Notes: generated by a model not told the origin, from the letters alone. Shown: positions 50,101-60,679, numbered from the stretch's first letter. The stretch: 64,000 nucleotides of DNA from Takakia lepidozioides (GCA_030704615.1 CM060732.1:17608001-17672000), one strand, 5' to 3'. Made by a program: numbers and translations.

Positions 50101-52424
50101 TGGGCCAACACTTGATCCTTGGCTGAATAGAAGGATTTTTGGTGGCAGGTACATATACAATCACTATCTTCTCAATGCAATTAATTCATTTTGTTGATGA
50201 CACATTAATATAGTTATTTTGAGTGTGTTTGTATTTTAGGTACATGAGATTTGTGCTTGTACCGAGTGATCGACTTAAGGCTGAGCCCAAGTTTCTGATG
50301 GCCTGGAAGTTTGGTGCTCAACAAGCTTCCATGTACCTGCAATAGGAAGATTGGGGTGTGGAACACCGGGAATGGGGGGGGGTTGGTATTTGGATATGCC
50401 CAAGGGTACTATCCCCTATGCAGAAATGGGACTTCATAAGGAATGTGTTCGCAGGCAGTCAGTGAGTGATGAAGGGGGTATCTCCACTAAAGTCTTTGTT
50501 CTTGATCTGGAGTATGCAGAACAGATTGCTACACAAGCCGCTGACGTTGTAGCCCAAGTGGTTCCTAAGTGGTCCCTGCCGTTGTGGGTGTACCAAAACG
50601 CAAATCACGAAAAAGAAAAGGTGCGGATGTCAATGCAGGTGTGGCCCCCAATGCAGGTGTGGCTTCTATTGCTGGTCCTATTGGTAGTTCTTCACATCCT
50701 TCAAATCAGTTGGTTGTAGTGCCTGCACCTACTACTCGAGGAAACAAGCCAAAGGCATGCGAACATCCTTACAATGCAGTGTCATTTTCTGGTGGTGCAC
50801 CTAGCATGTATCGCATGAAGATCATGCCTACTCATTTCATTGATATGGTGGAGGCCTCAAGTACATCTCCTAATGCGACCTTGAAAGAGCTCATGGAGTT
50901 CTTAAAAAATGTGAGTTTCCCCCAACAAACAAACTTGAATGTAAGGAATTCTTCGATGTTTTATATCCTCATCATCCGGCTATTGACTCCTACATTTTCT
51001 GTATGTTGTTTGCAGTTGCCAGGAACTTGGTCTGGTGTTGTGGATGGAAAAAGCGTGCATGTGGCTGTGGACATGATCATCGTGGACTGCCCACATGAAT
51101 GCCTGTACAGGGTTGTTTGGATGGTGTACAGGTTCCTCCCTGGAATGCTTTTGATAAACGGTATTGGGAGTATGCATTCTCCATTGCTAATGACCTGTTG
51201 GATGACAATGGATGCTTGGTGTTCTTGCAGGGCTCCGATGATTCCTCTACATTGGAGCTCTTTTCTTACTCCAGGGGCAGCTCTATTTCCGTATTATCAA
51301 GGAAATATACTTGCATCAATACCACCCCTCTACACACTCAAACAAGAAAGGTAAAAATCATCCCTCTTTAATATCTCATTGTTTGATGTTTCATCTTCCT
51401 ACTCTCATACATATTATTAAACCATCCGGGTGCATTGTTTTTGTGGAAATGGCACGTCTAACAGACCATGTTCTTCCACGCCCATGTCCTCACCAAGCAA
51501 GGAGGACTATTCAAACTGCGTGAGTCTGGCAAAGTTGTGGACCCCTTGCAGACCCTGTTGAGTTGGATGCCATCTACAACCATATTCCAGATGTTGCACT
51601 ACCCATGCAAACTCCTCAACAAGCCTGGAGGGGTGCGCGAGACTGTAGTCCCGCCTTCGTGCAAGTGTTGTTGGAGACATGCTCACCTCCTGGCTCCCGC
51701 ATTTTGGATCTCACAGCTGACACATGTTTGCATTGGTCTCCATTTTGTAATTAAAATCTTCTGAGTTGATTCATGATCATTAACTGTTATCCGATATAAT
51801 ATCATCATTGCATGTTTTTTTCCTGCAGGTTCTACATTTATTGCTGCCCGCGAGTCTGGACGTCACGTATTTGGTCTTGAGGGGGACCAGACGTTGTATG
51901 CAGCACGTCTCTCTACACTTCAAAATACTCAACCTGTTTTGGTTTCATCTGTGGTAACTCCAACCATTCAACATCCTGTGAGTTTGTTGGAACCCCCCGC
52001 TCCTAAGGTGGCGCGCAAGCTTGGTCTTCATCTCGGCAATACTTCCTTGTGAATATGTCTCGCCTCCATTCCCTTTGTTGCAATCTCTATATTATTTGCA
52101 AAGCAAACCATTCCCATGTTAACATAAATATACATGTATGTGTGATGCAGTGATGGGATTGTGCGGACCATCTACGATAGTCTACCCCAAAGTCCTCTTT
52201 CATCGTTTTATCTACCTTCGTATGCCGAGTCCCAAGCTTTGCATTCAATACATCAACAACGTGATGTAGGTCTTTCCAATGATCTGTTGTTTGACCGAAG
52301 AGCAGCTATTGTTGGACAATCCGTGGATAGGTTGCATAGAGTTGAGGCTTTCATGGATGTGTAAGCCTCTGAATCACAGGCTTATGACACGGATGATGAA
52401 GTATCAGCTGATGATGTTATGTAG
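47175..52424 (+). pseudogene. ParB-like domain plus beta-class DNA methyltransferase-like gene, multi-exon, decayed
   Basis: Probable exons: 47175-47287 (basic, KRRRRRRIS), 48699-49342, 49455-49644, 49739-50148, about 50240-50910, 51016-about 51351, about 51470-51725, 51829-about 52052, about 52150-52424; most junctions are GT-AG. The ParB/sulfiredoxin-type signature VWDGNHR is at 49185-49205. A nuclear-localisation-like PKRKSRKRKG follows at about 50590. Then come a motif IV-like strand (DMIIVDCPHE, not the usual DPPY), WNAFDKRYWEYAFSIANDLL, and late in the protein AWRGARDCSPAFVQ and SRILDLTADT-GSTFIAARESG, the AdoMet motif. Motif IV before motif I is the beta-class order. Stops (48838, 49093, near 49870, near 50345) and frameshifts (about 49170, 50370, 50570, 51100) kill it. 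Confidence 0.7.
47370..48490. repeat. Array of GCCGGC-centred palindromes inside an intron
   Basis: At least eleven copies of a CCGCCGGCG-type core, several extended to perfect palindromes such as TCTCCGCCGGCGGAGA, lie at about 47380, 47452, 47517, 47655, 47780, 47852, 48060, 48135, 48217, 48375 and 48472. Larger blocks are duplicated: 47749-47930 and 48030-48210 share order and wording at a period of 281 bp. The long plus-strand frame across the array (276 codons) is a consequence of the duplications. Confidence 0.85.
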
Positions 52425-52790
52425 GTAATTAGAAATTACATATACAATACATTGTCCTCATTGTCAGTCCGAATTTTTGGTTATTTTTTATGATACATGT
52501 ATTTCTCTCTAGTGTAAGGTAAAACAAATGGGGCAAATGACATGGTGTTGAAATCAGATTTCATGTTATCTTCCTGTCATTTGATTTATCTATGTAATAG
52601 TTTGTACATAGATCTCTACTGCATTTCATAGATCCCTTTACTTGAATGCAAGTTCGACATGCACTTCAGTACTATCAAATTTCATCATTAGTAAGATCAA
52701 CCCTTATGAGTATTGTGGCATGTTATGTACACACAAGGTGACTATCTTTATCTCATTAGTGTTTCATTTCATTAGTGTTTCAAGTCTGAA
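52425..52790. other. Downstream flank, no gene seen
   Basis: AT-rich sequence after the last methyltransferase exon. No recognisable frame. Confidence 0.4.
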
Positions 52791-52796
52791 TGGGTA

Positions 52797-52870
52797 GTGT
52801 AGTGGTATGAACTAGGCTTGATACCCGATAGGTTGTGGGTTCTATCTCTGATGGACATTATGTTTTTGTA
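52797..52870 (+). repeat. tRNA-like SINE copy
   Basis: TAGTGGTATGAACTAGG followed by GGTTGTGGGTTCTATCTC gives A- and B-box-like words, ending in a T/A-rich tail (GTTTTTGTAAAATAAAAATG). Confidence 0.5.
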
Positions 52871-52929
52871 AAATAAAAATGTTTCAGAAGATAGATATAT
52901 AGATACTGCAAAACCTATGTAACAAGATT

Positions 52930-53020
52930 AAATGGGTGGTGGTTTGGTAAGGATTATGTTTTCTAAGTTATGAGATTGCGGGTTCGATTACCAATCAATA
53001 GTCTTTTTTGTAAAATTGAA
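52930..53020 (+). repeat. tRNA-like SINE copy
   Basis: GGTGGTTTGGTAAGG and GATTGCGGGTTCGATTACC form the best A/B-box pair of the four copies, followed by GTCTTTTTTGTAAAATTG. Confidence 0.55.
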
Positions 53021-53295
53021 TTCCCTTGCGGGCCATCGCCATTTATTACCCAAATGCGCAGGCGGACCATCTCCATCACATTGTCAAGCTCCCTAGCATT
53101 CCCTGAGCATTGCTCCATTCTCCCACACCAAAATCCAGCAGCAACGCTGATCCTGCAGAATATCCCAGCCCAAAACCCCGGACTGACTGGCCTCCACCAA
53201 GAGAGGCTTTGGCAACTACAAGTACAAGGTAATGAAAATAGTACAGAGATGGAGGGGAAGAATAGAAGCCCGACCAAGCAAGATCTAATCCTGAT

Positions 53296-54045
53296 CTATG
53301 CTATCAACTGCCAGACTTCTCTCAAAGTGCCTCGCTCTGCATGATGGTAAGGTGTAGGAGGTATATCTATGTCCAGAAACCTGCCACTAACCTTGTCCCA
53401 AGCTACAGTAGCTCGCTCTAACCAACCCTCCTCCTCTTTCTGCCAGGTAGAGACAAAGCAATACTCCCCTATCTCCCGCTCACTGAACACTAAAGAAAAC
53501 AAAGGTAGGGTCTGATAGTCTCTCAACTCGAAAGCTTTGAGACGGTTGCGGGTGTCCTCATTGCGAATGACTGCATCTCCTTCACGCACAACAAACATGT
53601 CATTGCTGATGAACCCCCGCTCGTGGTTGCCCTGTGCAGAGCGTATCCGGCTGCAACCATGTCTGATTGCACAAACTTGTGTAGCTCCTGCTCCTCTGCT
53701 CCAGTACACCACGGCCTTGTGGCTGAACACCTTGGTCCCCGGGGCTGTCTTTGGCTGTGTTCCAAGCCTAGCTTCCACCCACTTTGGTATTTCACCTACA
53801 GCTGCAGAACTGCTGGCTCCAACAGAGTTCTGACTGTCCAAGGCGATATTGAGGCCCTCAATGCCAACTACAGCAGTCTGTTGTCTACTGCTAATGCCTG
53901 ACTCCCAGTATGCAATCAACTCGTCCAACTGTTCTCCACTCAAATCAGTCTGAGTTCCTTGGGAAACATAAATCTTGTCCCCTTTGGTACACAGGCTAAG
54001 AGAAGAGACCTGCCCTTCAACGACGTCCTCATTTCCCCCAGCCAT
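53296..54045 (-). CDS. Unrecognised 249-residue protein
   Basis: An intact minus-strand frame with ATG at 54045 (MAGGNEDVVEGQVSS). The N-terminal 90 residues are acidic and Ser/Gln-rich. The rest has mixed hydrophobic and charged sequence with TKVFSHKAVVYWSRG, GFISNDMFVVREGDAVI and EIGEYCFVSTWQKEEE, suggesting a beta-rich fold. No family recognised. It lies between two ParB-methyltransferase copies and could be a separate ORF of the same repeat family, or the first exon of a longer gene, since it ends at TGA near a region with other minus-strand sequence. No signal peptide or membrane segment is seen. Confidence 0.45.
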   Translation of the reverse strand: MAGGNEDVVEGQVSSLSLCTKGDKIYVSQGTQTDLSGEQLDELIAYWESGISSRQQTAVVGIEGLNIALDSQNSVGASSSAAVGEIPKWVEARLGTQPKTAPGTKVFSHKAVVYWSRGAGATQVCAIRHGCSRIRSAQGNHERGFISNDMFVVREGDAVIRNEDTRNRLKAFELRDYQTLPLFSLVFSEREIGEYCFVSTWQKEEEGWLERATVAWDKVSGRFLDIDIPPTPYHHAERGTLREVWQLIA

Positions 54046-54639
54046 ACAAGGAGTACATCCACAGATTTGTCTCTAATATAGACCAGCACAGGTTCTAGAC
54101 ACAGGATTGTGGATCTTTCATGGCACACTCACACTCTAAAAATTCCATAGATTTTTAGCAGAGTCCCAAAAACAGAAACCAGGTCTAGATAGGTAGATTT
54201 CCCCTTTCTGCAGCTATCCCCTCAAAAACTGAGTCAAACGGAGCTCAAACTAGACTCCCACCATTGGAAGAGCCTGTACCTTCACCATTTGTATCTAACA
54301 AGGAGCCGTGCCTCGTCACTTTTTAATTTTTCGACCTTTTTTCTCATGTTGGAAAGCCATAAAAGCAACATGTTCCTCTCCCATTCCTACACTCACCCAT
54401 GTGGAATAATAATACAATGAATATGAAATATTCTATATAGAATATTCTTATTCCATCCTTTGATATTTTGACTATGGACCCTAAGATTAGATGAATCACA
54501 ATTTTTTTTTTTTTTTTTTGGGTACCCTTATTTAAGTGTTGTGCATATAAAATTGTTCCTATGCATATCTAAAATTTGTATGCACGCATACATTCCTCCA
54601 TATGCATGCATTTGTGTGCGCATATAGTATAGGCTACCT
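54046..54639. other. Noncoding, with poly-T tract
   Basis: Contains a run of about 19 T at 54502-54520. No gene recognised. Confidence 0.4.
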
Positions 54640-55475
54640 CAGAACAGAAGGTGAAGTGGCTACAGATATGGAACTCTGATCCCACTGTTAGGGATACCCA
54701 CATGTTTCCCAGGCCGGAGAAAGAAAAGAAGACCCAGCGTGTCATTCCTGTCAGTGACAATGTGCTGGACACATGGCTTCACAAGGCCACTTACTGGAGC
54801 CAGGTATGATGTCCTTTGCTGTGTCACTTTCTTTTCGCTTTTTCTGTCATTCTTTTTCCATGTTACATTGGTTGTGATTGTTTTTGTGTTCATTCTTGCT
54901 TCTGTATTGGTCTGTAGTTGGAGGAAAGGGCCCGGTCGGTTCTACATACGCAGCTGGCTGACTATGGGATCACCATAACAGAACCGAAGGTCTCCTTCCA
55001 AGCATACATGAGGAAATGGAGAGCCACAGTGTGACAATCTTGTTTCTTCAGAGAGTTCAGCAAGGATGTTGGCATCAGTCGAACAAATGAGCTTGACCAG
55101 CAAGAGAAAGGAGAGGAAGCCTGGAAACGATGCCTTTATAGGTGCAAAATGGACTGTGCTTCTTTGTTTTGCATAGACACAATCTCCTCCATCCAACTTG
55201 TTTTTGGCTGGCTCATATGAGTTTGTGGTGGAGTGTAATGTGTCGCATACTCTTTTAGGGGGTAAAGGTACACACCGGGTAAAGGTAGAAAGGCAAAGGG
55301 AAATGATGTTGCTGGTGGTGTGGGGAAAGGAAGGGGTAGGGGAAAGGGGGCACAAGGGCAAGTAGGTGGGCAGGGAAGTGTTGCAGATACTGGCCCTCTG
55401 GTGACCCATGTGCACTTTGCCTTAAGAACAGTGATTCTGGGTATTGAAACAACAATGCAAGCATCCACAGGTTGA
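54640..55475 (+). pseudogene. ParB-methyltransferase family, middle fragment (second copy)
   Basis: The exon-like stretch 54640-54803 reads KVKWLQIWNSDPTVRDTHMF, matching KVEWLHIWNGDQTLHDRNFF at about 50025 in the first copy, then a GTATG donor. After an intron a second stretch (about 54917-55140) carries EERARSVLHTQLADYG, a TGA, and SKRKERKPGNDAF, equivalent to the basic segment of the first copy. A Gly/Lys-rich stretch follows. The ParB part and the catalytic part are missing, because the sequence meets an oppositely oriented copy at about 55.5 kb. Confidence 0.6.
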
Positions 55476-55514
55476 ACTTACTCACAGTCAAAGTCGTCAT
55501 CCAGCTCCTTGTCG

Positions 55515-56555
55515 GAAGTCTCTCATGTATCAATATCAGCGGGTAGGGGCTTCGGAAGGACTTGAGAAGTGTGTCCACCCAAACCCATCAGGAGGTTCTT
55601 GTAAATCTCGGCATCCCCTTCAATCCCAAAGAGATGTCGCGCACTGGCCTTGCAAGCGTGGTAGGAGGCACCTGCAGTGGAATACAATGAAGGAAGCAGA
55701 CATTGAAGACACATTTGGAATGGTGGGAAGAACTGAAAGTGCAAGGTCAAACAAACCTCACGAATGTGAATGTTGAAGAGACGAACCTGTGCCCATTGAC
55801 AAATCCAGAACTCTGGCGTCTGTGTAGGTGCAGCACTCCACAATCGTCTGAATGAAAGTCGGGCTCCTCTCCCTGGCCCCTCTCCAAGGAACCCCATTCC
55901 CCCTTCGCAAGCACACGTTGTTGTCCACGTAGTTGTGGTGCATGTCATCCGTGGGAGGATCTGTCATCTCGTCTATGAACTTGCCCCCATGAGTGATGGC
56001 AAACTCCCTAATGACGGCTGGAGTCGTAGGTGGATGCACTCAGACAAGACAAACAGCTTCAAACAAACGAGTCTACGAACAGGACATACACAAGGAACTA
56101 AGAAGCTTGAAAACCAGGCCCCTACATATTCATTTGAGCGACTTACGCAACTCCATCCGAGAACCACTAAGAAGAGGAATAAGAAGGCAGATTTACCATC
56201 TCTCCGGGACGATCCCCCTTCGTCAGGTACATGTTGTTCACACAATTCCATGTCTTCACGACCCTCATACCGGAGGCTTTCAAATAGCTGGCAAGTGCAC
56301 GGCGACAGCGAAGGTCGATGGACTGGATGAGCACCAAAACACCTGCATCGGATAGAAAGAAATTGCAAAAGGAGAAAATCCACCGCCAGTAGCGCTCATC
56401 AAAAACATTCCAACCTGGACAAGCACCCGATGGAGGGACATCCGGGACTGGAAACCCATCAGGGATGTCCAAGATGATGAGTTCGGCTGCATATGGCTTC
56501 TCCTTCCCGTTCACCCATGATTTGGTCATTTTAGCCTGCAAACAAGCATGCAATG
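55515..56555 (-). pseudogene. ParB-methyltransferase family, methyltransferase part (third copy, minus strand)
   Basis: Exons read on the minus strand: about 56549-56190 (after a CAG acceptor: KPYAAELIILDIPDGFP as the motif IV strand, FDERYWRWIFSFCNFF, DAGVLVLIQS), about 56043-55780 (GVPWRGARERSPTFIQ, ARVLDLSMGTG) and about 55670-55520 (ASYHACKASARHLFGIEGD). The joined motif I D-L-S-M-G-T-G followed by the H-L-F-G-I-E-G-D acidic strand is the AdoMet pocket of beta-class DNA methyltransferases. Splice sites are GT-AG and these three exons are free of stops, so this copy is better preserved than the plus-strand one. The N-terminal ParB part is absent. The catalytic DPPY is replaced by DIPD, so activity is doubtful. 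Confidence 0.7.
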
Positions 56556-56742
56556 GAATGCTCAAGAGGATTGAAACAATCCATGCACACAACAGACAAG
56601 AAGAAAAAGACAACACGCACCGTGCCGAGGAACTCCACAATCCTCTCCCACACTAGTGATGGTTCGCCCTTGTAATCAGATTTCTAGCTGAAGGCAGATG
56701 TCTTTTCAATTTGGTGCTGACCCTGTTTGACTTTGGCTGGCA

Positions 56743-56885
56743 ATGGTGCAAGTGAAAGGGAAGGTTACATACAATTGGCACACATTGGATGAGTTTGTGC
56801 TGCAGAAAACATCAGTGTACATCAGCCAGAATGATCTACATGTAGCTGAAATGACAGTTCGGGAAACCCTTGATTTCTCTGCAAG
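56743..56885 (+). pseudogene. Fragment of a PDR-type ABCG transporter
   Basis: In frame: [19 protein letters not shown] then [20 protein letters not shown] and FSA, the highly conserved segment after Walker A in the first nucleotide-binding domain of plant pleiotropic-drug-resistance ABCG transporters (Q-loop in YISQND). Several conserved positions are changed (Gly to Trp in TYNGH, Pro to Leu). Only this one exon-sized piece is present; it runs straight into PPR sequence, so it is a captured or rearranged fragment. Confidence 0.75.
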
Positions 56886-57483
56886 AACCTTCTGGACGTG
56901 CAGGACAACTACATGAGGCAGTGGACCTGATTAATAAAATGCCAATCAATCCAGATGTTGTGGTACTTGGAGCTTGGTGCCTGCAGAATCCATGGCAATG
57001 TGGAGATGGCTGAATGTGTGGCAACATCTATCCTCAAGTGGGATGAACAGGATGCCGCGACGTATGTGTTGTTATATCAAACATCTATGTTGCAGCTGGT
57101 TACTGCAAAGGTGAGAAGAATGATGAAGGTCAGAGGGTTTAGAAAGGAGCCAGTTGACAAGTTGCATCCTAGAATTAAGGAAATCCATGCTGAGCTGAGA
57201 AGATTGTCTGGGCAGATGAAGGAGGCGGGGTATGTGCCTGACACACGTTTTTTATTGCATGATGTGGAGGAAAGGAATTTTCTCTTTGCCACCACAGTGA
57301 GAAGCTGGCCATTGGTTTTGGACTGATCAGCACGACTCATCAAGAATCTTCGTGTGTGTGGAGACTGCCACACCTCCACCATATTCATCTCAAAGATTGT
57401 TGGCCGAGCAATTGTTGTATGGGACGCTAAGCACTTTCCACCACTTTGAAGATGGGATTTGTTCTTGTGGTGATTACTGGTGA
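56886..57483 (+). pseudogene. PPR protein C-terminus with E and DYW domains, decayed
   Basis: Plant PPR-DYW proteins are organellar RNA-editing factors. Pieces across frames: [59 protein letters not shown], then [34 protein letters not shown] and the very end CSCGDYW with TGA at 57481-57483. The zinc-binding HSE-type deaminase motif region is damaged (expected HSEKLA reads RSWPLV), CGDCH remains, and several frameshifts occur. Only the last about 200 residues of such a protein are present. Confidence 0.85.
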
Positions 57484-57609
57484 AATGATGTTTTCTTGGA
57501 AAGATGCTAGTGTCTTGAGTTGGACAACCGCGTGAAGGAAAACAAAAACAGGTGGATGCTAGCTATGATGTCGCTCCTAACTGTAAGAGGAGTGTTTGAG
57601 GAGATTTAG

Positions 57610-58053
57610 ATGGGATTTCTCATGGTTGGCCATACCCATGAGGACATCGACGGATTCTTCAGTTATTTATCGAAGAAGCTGAAGCAAAACAACACCTACG
57701 TTCTCTCCGATCTTATGAGGTTTTTTATGATCTCTCAAGATCTGCAATTTATTCCTCAAATCATTCAAGAAGTGCCAGATTTCAAGGCGTATGTGGACGG
57801 TTGCATTCTCGATGGAAAAGAGTCTTTAGTTGGGCAAACAAAAATGCATGTATTTCGATATCATCGGAAAACAACTATTCCAAGGTTGCAGACGACGAAC
57901 AAGATGGTCTCCGGCTTAGGTCAGCTTCCAATCTCACTAACCAGCATGGTCACCCACGGCCACAGGGACGGAGCCTACGGACAATACTCTCTGGACTTCT
58001 TGCCGGGAGACCCGCACTTCACGATTGGCTCTCTAGCAAGATGCCTCCACTAA
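57610..58053 (+). pseudogene. DUF7869-like fragment
   Basis: The frame contains LMVGHTHEDIDGFFSYLSKK, close to the VGHTHEDIDQ signature of DUF7869, a domain common in repetitive transposon-like genes of many eukaryotes. The rest (YVLSDLMRFFMISQDLQFIP) is compatible with that family. The upstream core is missing. It may be part of the same rearranged block as the ABCG and PPR fragments. Confidence 0.5.
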
Positions 58054-58219
58054 CTAGAGAAGCCCTCTTGCCGCGAAAGTCGTAACATCTTTGACCACCC
58101 ACCTCAGAATTCTTTTTTCGAATCTCTCATGAAGGGTAAATCGAGGTGTCTCGACGTCTTGAAACCTTTCGGCGATAAGGAGAAGAAAAAAGGAAAAGTC
58201 CCACTTCCCCAAAGACTCT

Positions 58220-58368
58220 ACCTCATTCATTGATCTGTGTAGCTACTCAGACCATCCACCATTTCCTGAGAGTATTGACCATCATGTAGTGTTGAGTGCA
58301 AGATGCAAGTGTCTTGCTTCATTCATTGATCTGTGTAGCTACTCAGACCATCCACCATTTCCCGATAG
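58220..58368. repeat. Direct repeat of about 48 bp, period 97 bp
   Basis: TTCATTGATCTGTGTAGCTA plus the following CTCAGACCATCCACCATTTC occurs at about 58224 and again at about 58321, with almost no change. Confidence 0.9.
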
Positions 58369-59230
58369 TGGGGTCTACCCGGCATAGGTGGGAAGTCAGC
58401 CCACAATTGCACTTGACTGAAGGGGTGATTTTTTACTGATTCTGGTGACAGTGGATGGAAATCAAAGTGTTGTCTTCGTCTGGGTTTGGGTGGTGGAGCT
58501 TCTCCAAAGTTTGAAGATGGAAGTGAATACAAATATTAATGAGCTTGATGAGAGGGGCAGCGTTGTCCACAAGTTTGTTCAGCATCTTAAATTTGGACAT
58601 GTTTGTTTGTTTCTTGTGGTGTGGCTTTGGATGGAGCCCTTGACGAACTTGCATGAATATTGTCAAAAGCTAGCCTTAACCCACCAAGATCCAATCCCAT
58701 GGTGGATGCTTGAAAGTTCATATAGTGAATGTAAGGGTATTTGGGTATGTTGTTATTGATTTATGCGGCTTGTGAAAATTGAACATTGAAATGCAGATCC
58801 GCCATTTTTCTTCCAGAAAAAAACAAAATGCGGGATCTCTGCATGCAACACCGTGGGGGTGACCCACCCCTTTTTTTGTGAAAAATTGAACGTAGTTCTC
58901 AAAATTCGTCGCTAGTAGAGTGGAGCAACGCGAAGCTCTAGTAACTAATACATTACTTGTATTTTCAACAAGTGCACTTGGATTGCTGATTAGGGGGTTT
59001 CATTATACGTTGTAGGTCGTGGGTTCAATTCTTGTCCGTACTATCTTTTGTAGCTAGTTGTTGTTTTATTGTATTTAATTTTCAAGACCCCTGCCACACC
59101 TATAATTCTAGCGACGACCGAAGGTCGGAAGCTAGTTTAGCGTAGAGCAGGAATAGGGTGCCATAGTGCCTCGTCATCATCGCCACATTTCGTCGTCGTC
59201 AATTTTCGTCAGACCTGCCCGGACTGCCCG
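58369..59230. other. Intergenic with one SINE-like copy
   Basis: No gene recognised. A tRNA-like B box (GTCGTGGGTTCAATTCTTG, about 59015-59035) preceded by GGGGGTTTCATTATACG suggests a fourth, degenerate SINE copy at 58985-59060. Confidence 0.4.
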
Positions 59231-59304
59231 AGAATGTCATTTGTAGCGCGAGGAATGGATGACGATACGACGATATCCGGCATCCTTGAGCGCAGAGGGG
59301 TTTC

Positions 59305-59695
59305 ACGCAATGTGGTGAGGGCACCTTCTTCGACCTATTTCAGCCGGTTTTGCCTCTCATCAGACTCGGCCCTAAGATGCCTGTTATCAGAGTCTTCCCT
59401 AAATTGCATAGAACGGCTTTGGCAGGAGCTCAAATCAAATCCTTCGCAGGGGTGGGACAACAGGTCTGGTGCTCAGCTGCACCGTGGTGGTTCTCACAGA
59501 CCAATCTGACATTACCTGACTACAGACACAAGCAGCACACAAGAGGGTCCTTTCGGGTTGATGGTCGGTCAAGTCCTCCATGGGTCATGACACAAGGTCA
59601 AGGACAATGTGGTGAGGGCACCTTCTTCTTCAACCTATTTCTGCCTATTTTGCCCTCTCATCAGACTCGGCCCTGAGGTGCATATGGGTGATTGC
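59305..59695. repeat. Direct repeat of about 70 bp, period about 300 bp
   Basis: GTGGTGAGGGCACCTTCTTC at about 59311 recurs at about 59610. CATCAGACTCGGCCCTAAGA and CATCAGACTCGGCCCTGAGG mark the ends of the two copies. The open frames 59234-59509 and 59350-59676 lie within it and show no motif. Confidence 0.8.
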
Positions 59696-60679
59696 AGCCT
59701 ATAGTGTCCATTTTTTGATGTAAATGCATCATTTTTTCCATACATAGTTTGTTGTTATTGGACCACAATCTTCAGTTTCTATGACATTTATAAAATGGGA
59801 CTCACAATATTGCACCTATCTACATATAGTATCTACATTCCAAGATTCGCCACCAAAAACTTTTGTCTAGAAGTGATGGACTTTTTAAGAAGTCCATAGG
59901 TTTTGTTACGGTCCCTAAAAAAAGATGTTATGGACTCATTATTTTCTGGATTTTTGGACATAATTGGAATAAGGGACTTTGCCCTCCCTCGGTATTGTAA
60001 TAAAGAACCTAGAATGTCAATTTTTAAACTTTATCATTCAGTAAATGAAATGTTATGTACTTTATCAAACTATGAATAATACCCTTTTTTGTAAAGTCCT
60101 TTACTTTATGAATTCAATGTATTGACTCAAGTGTCTTCATTAAACACACCCCTTTATCATAGTCAAAGGGTGGCACAAGGTCGAATTTGGAAAAATATAA
60201 CTTTTTCTGAATTATAGTGAAGCTTGGATGAATGGATTTTCTAGATGGATGAACGGAATTTGTGAAATTATAATGAAGCTTAGATCAACGGATGAACACG
60301 TGGTGCTATATCTAGACGATCGTCTTTCTTCCTCATTTGAAATGACAGTATCGCGGTTGTCAGAATACCGGCTAGCAGGGGCCCTTCAGAGATCGACGTT
60401 CCCTCAGATTCTTCTCGCATTGTCATACTTTGTAGGTAAGCTTTCTTAAAGGTTTTTAGGTTTGCTGCACATATGTTTGCACCGTGTCCTTGTCTGTGAA
60501 ACTGCGGATATCTACATGCATTTTGTTGATCGTATCTTCTTGTCCCGTACATTGTGGATGCACCGCGCCTTCGATATTACATTGGTTGATACATTGTTGT
60601 GGTACCTATGCAGGTGTTAAGCTCAGTTTGACACCACGTACGTAAGGTTGCAGCGAGGGCAAGATCTTGCTGAAGCGGC
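59696..60679. other. AT-rich intergenic, no gene seen
   Basis: Stops are frequent in all frames. It may include the promoter of the following transposase-like gene, but no TATA box is clear. Confidence 0.4.

Noticed and set aside
47175-52424. Bacterial or phage contamination as the source of the ParB-methyltransferase sequence
   Set aside because: The copies have GT-AG introns at matching places, lie between eukaryotic repeats, and show frameshift decay.
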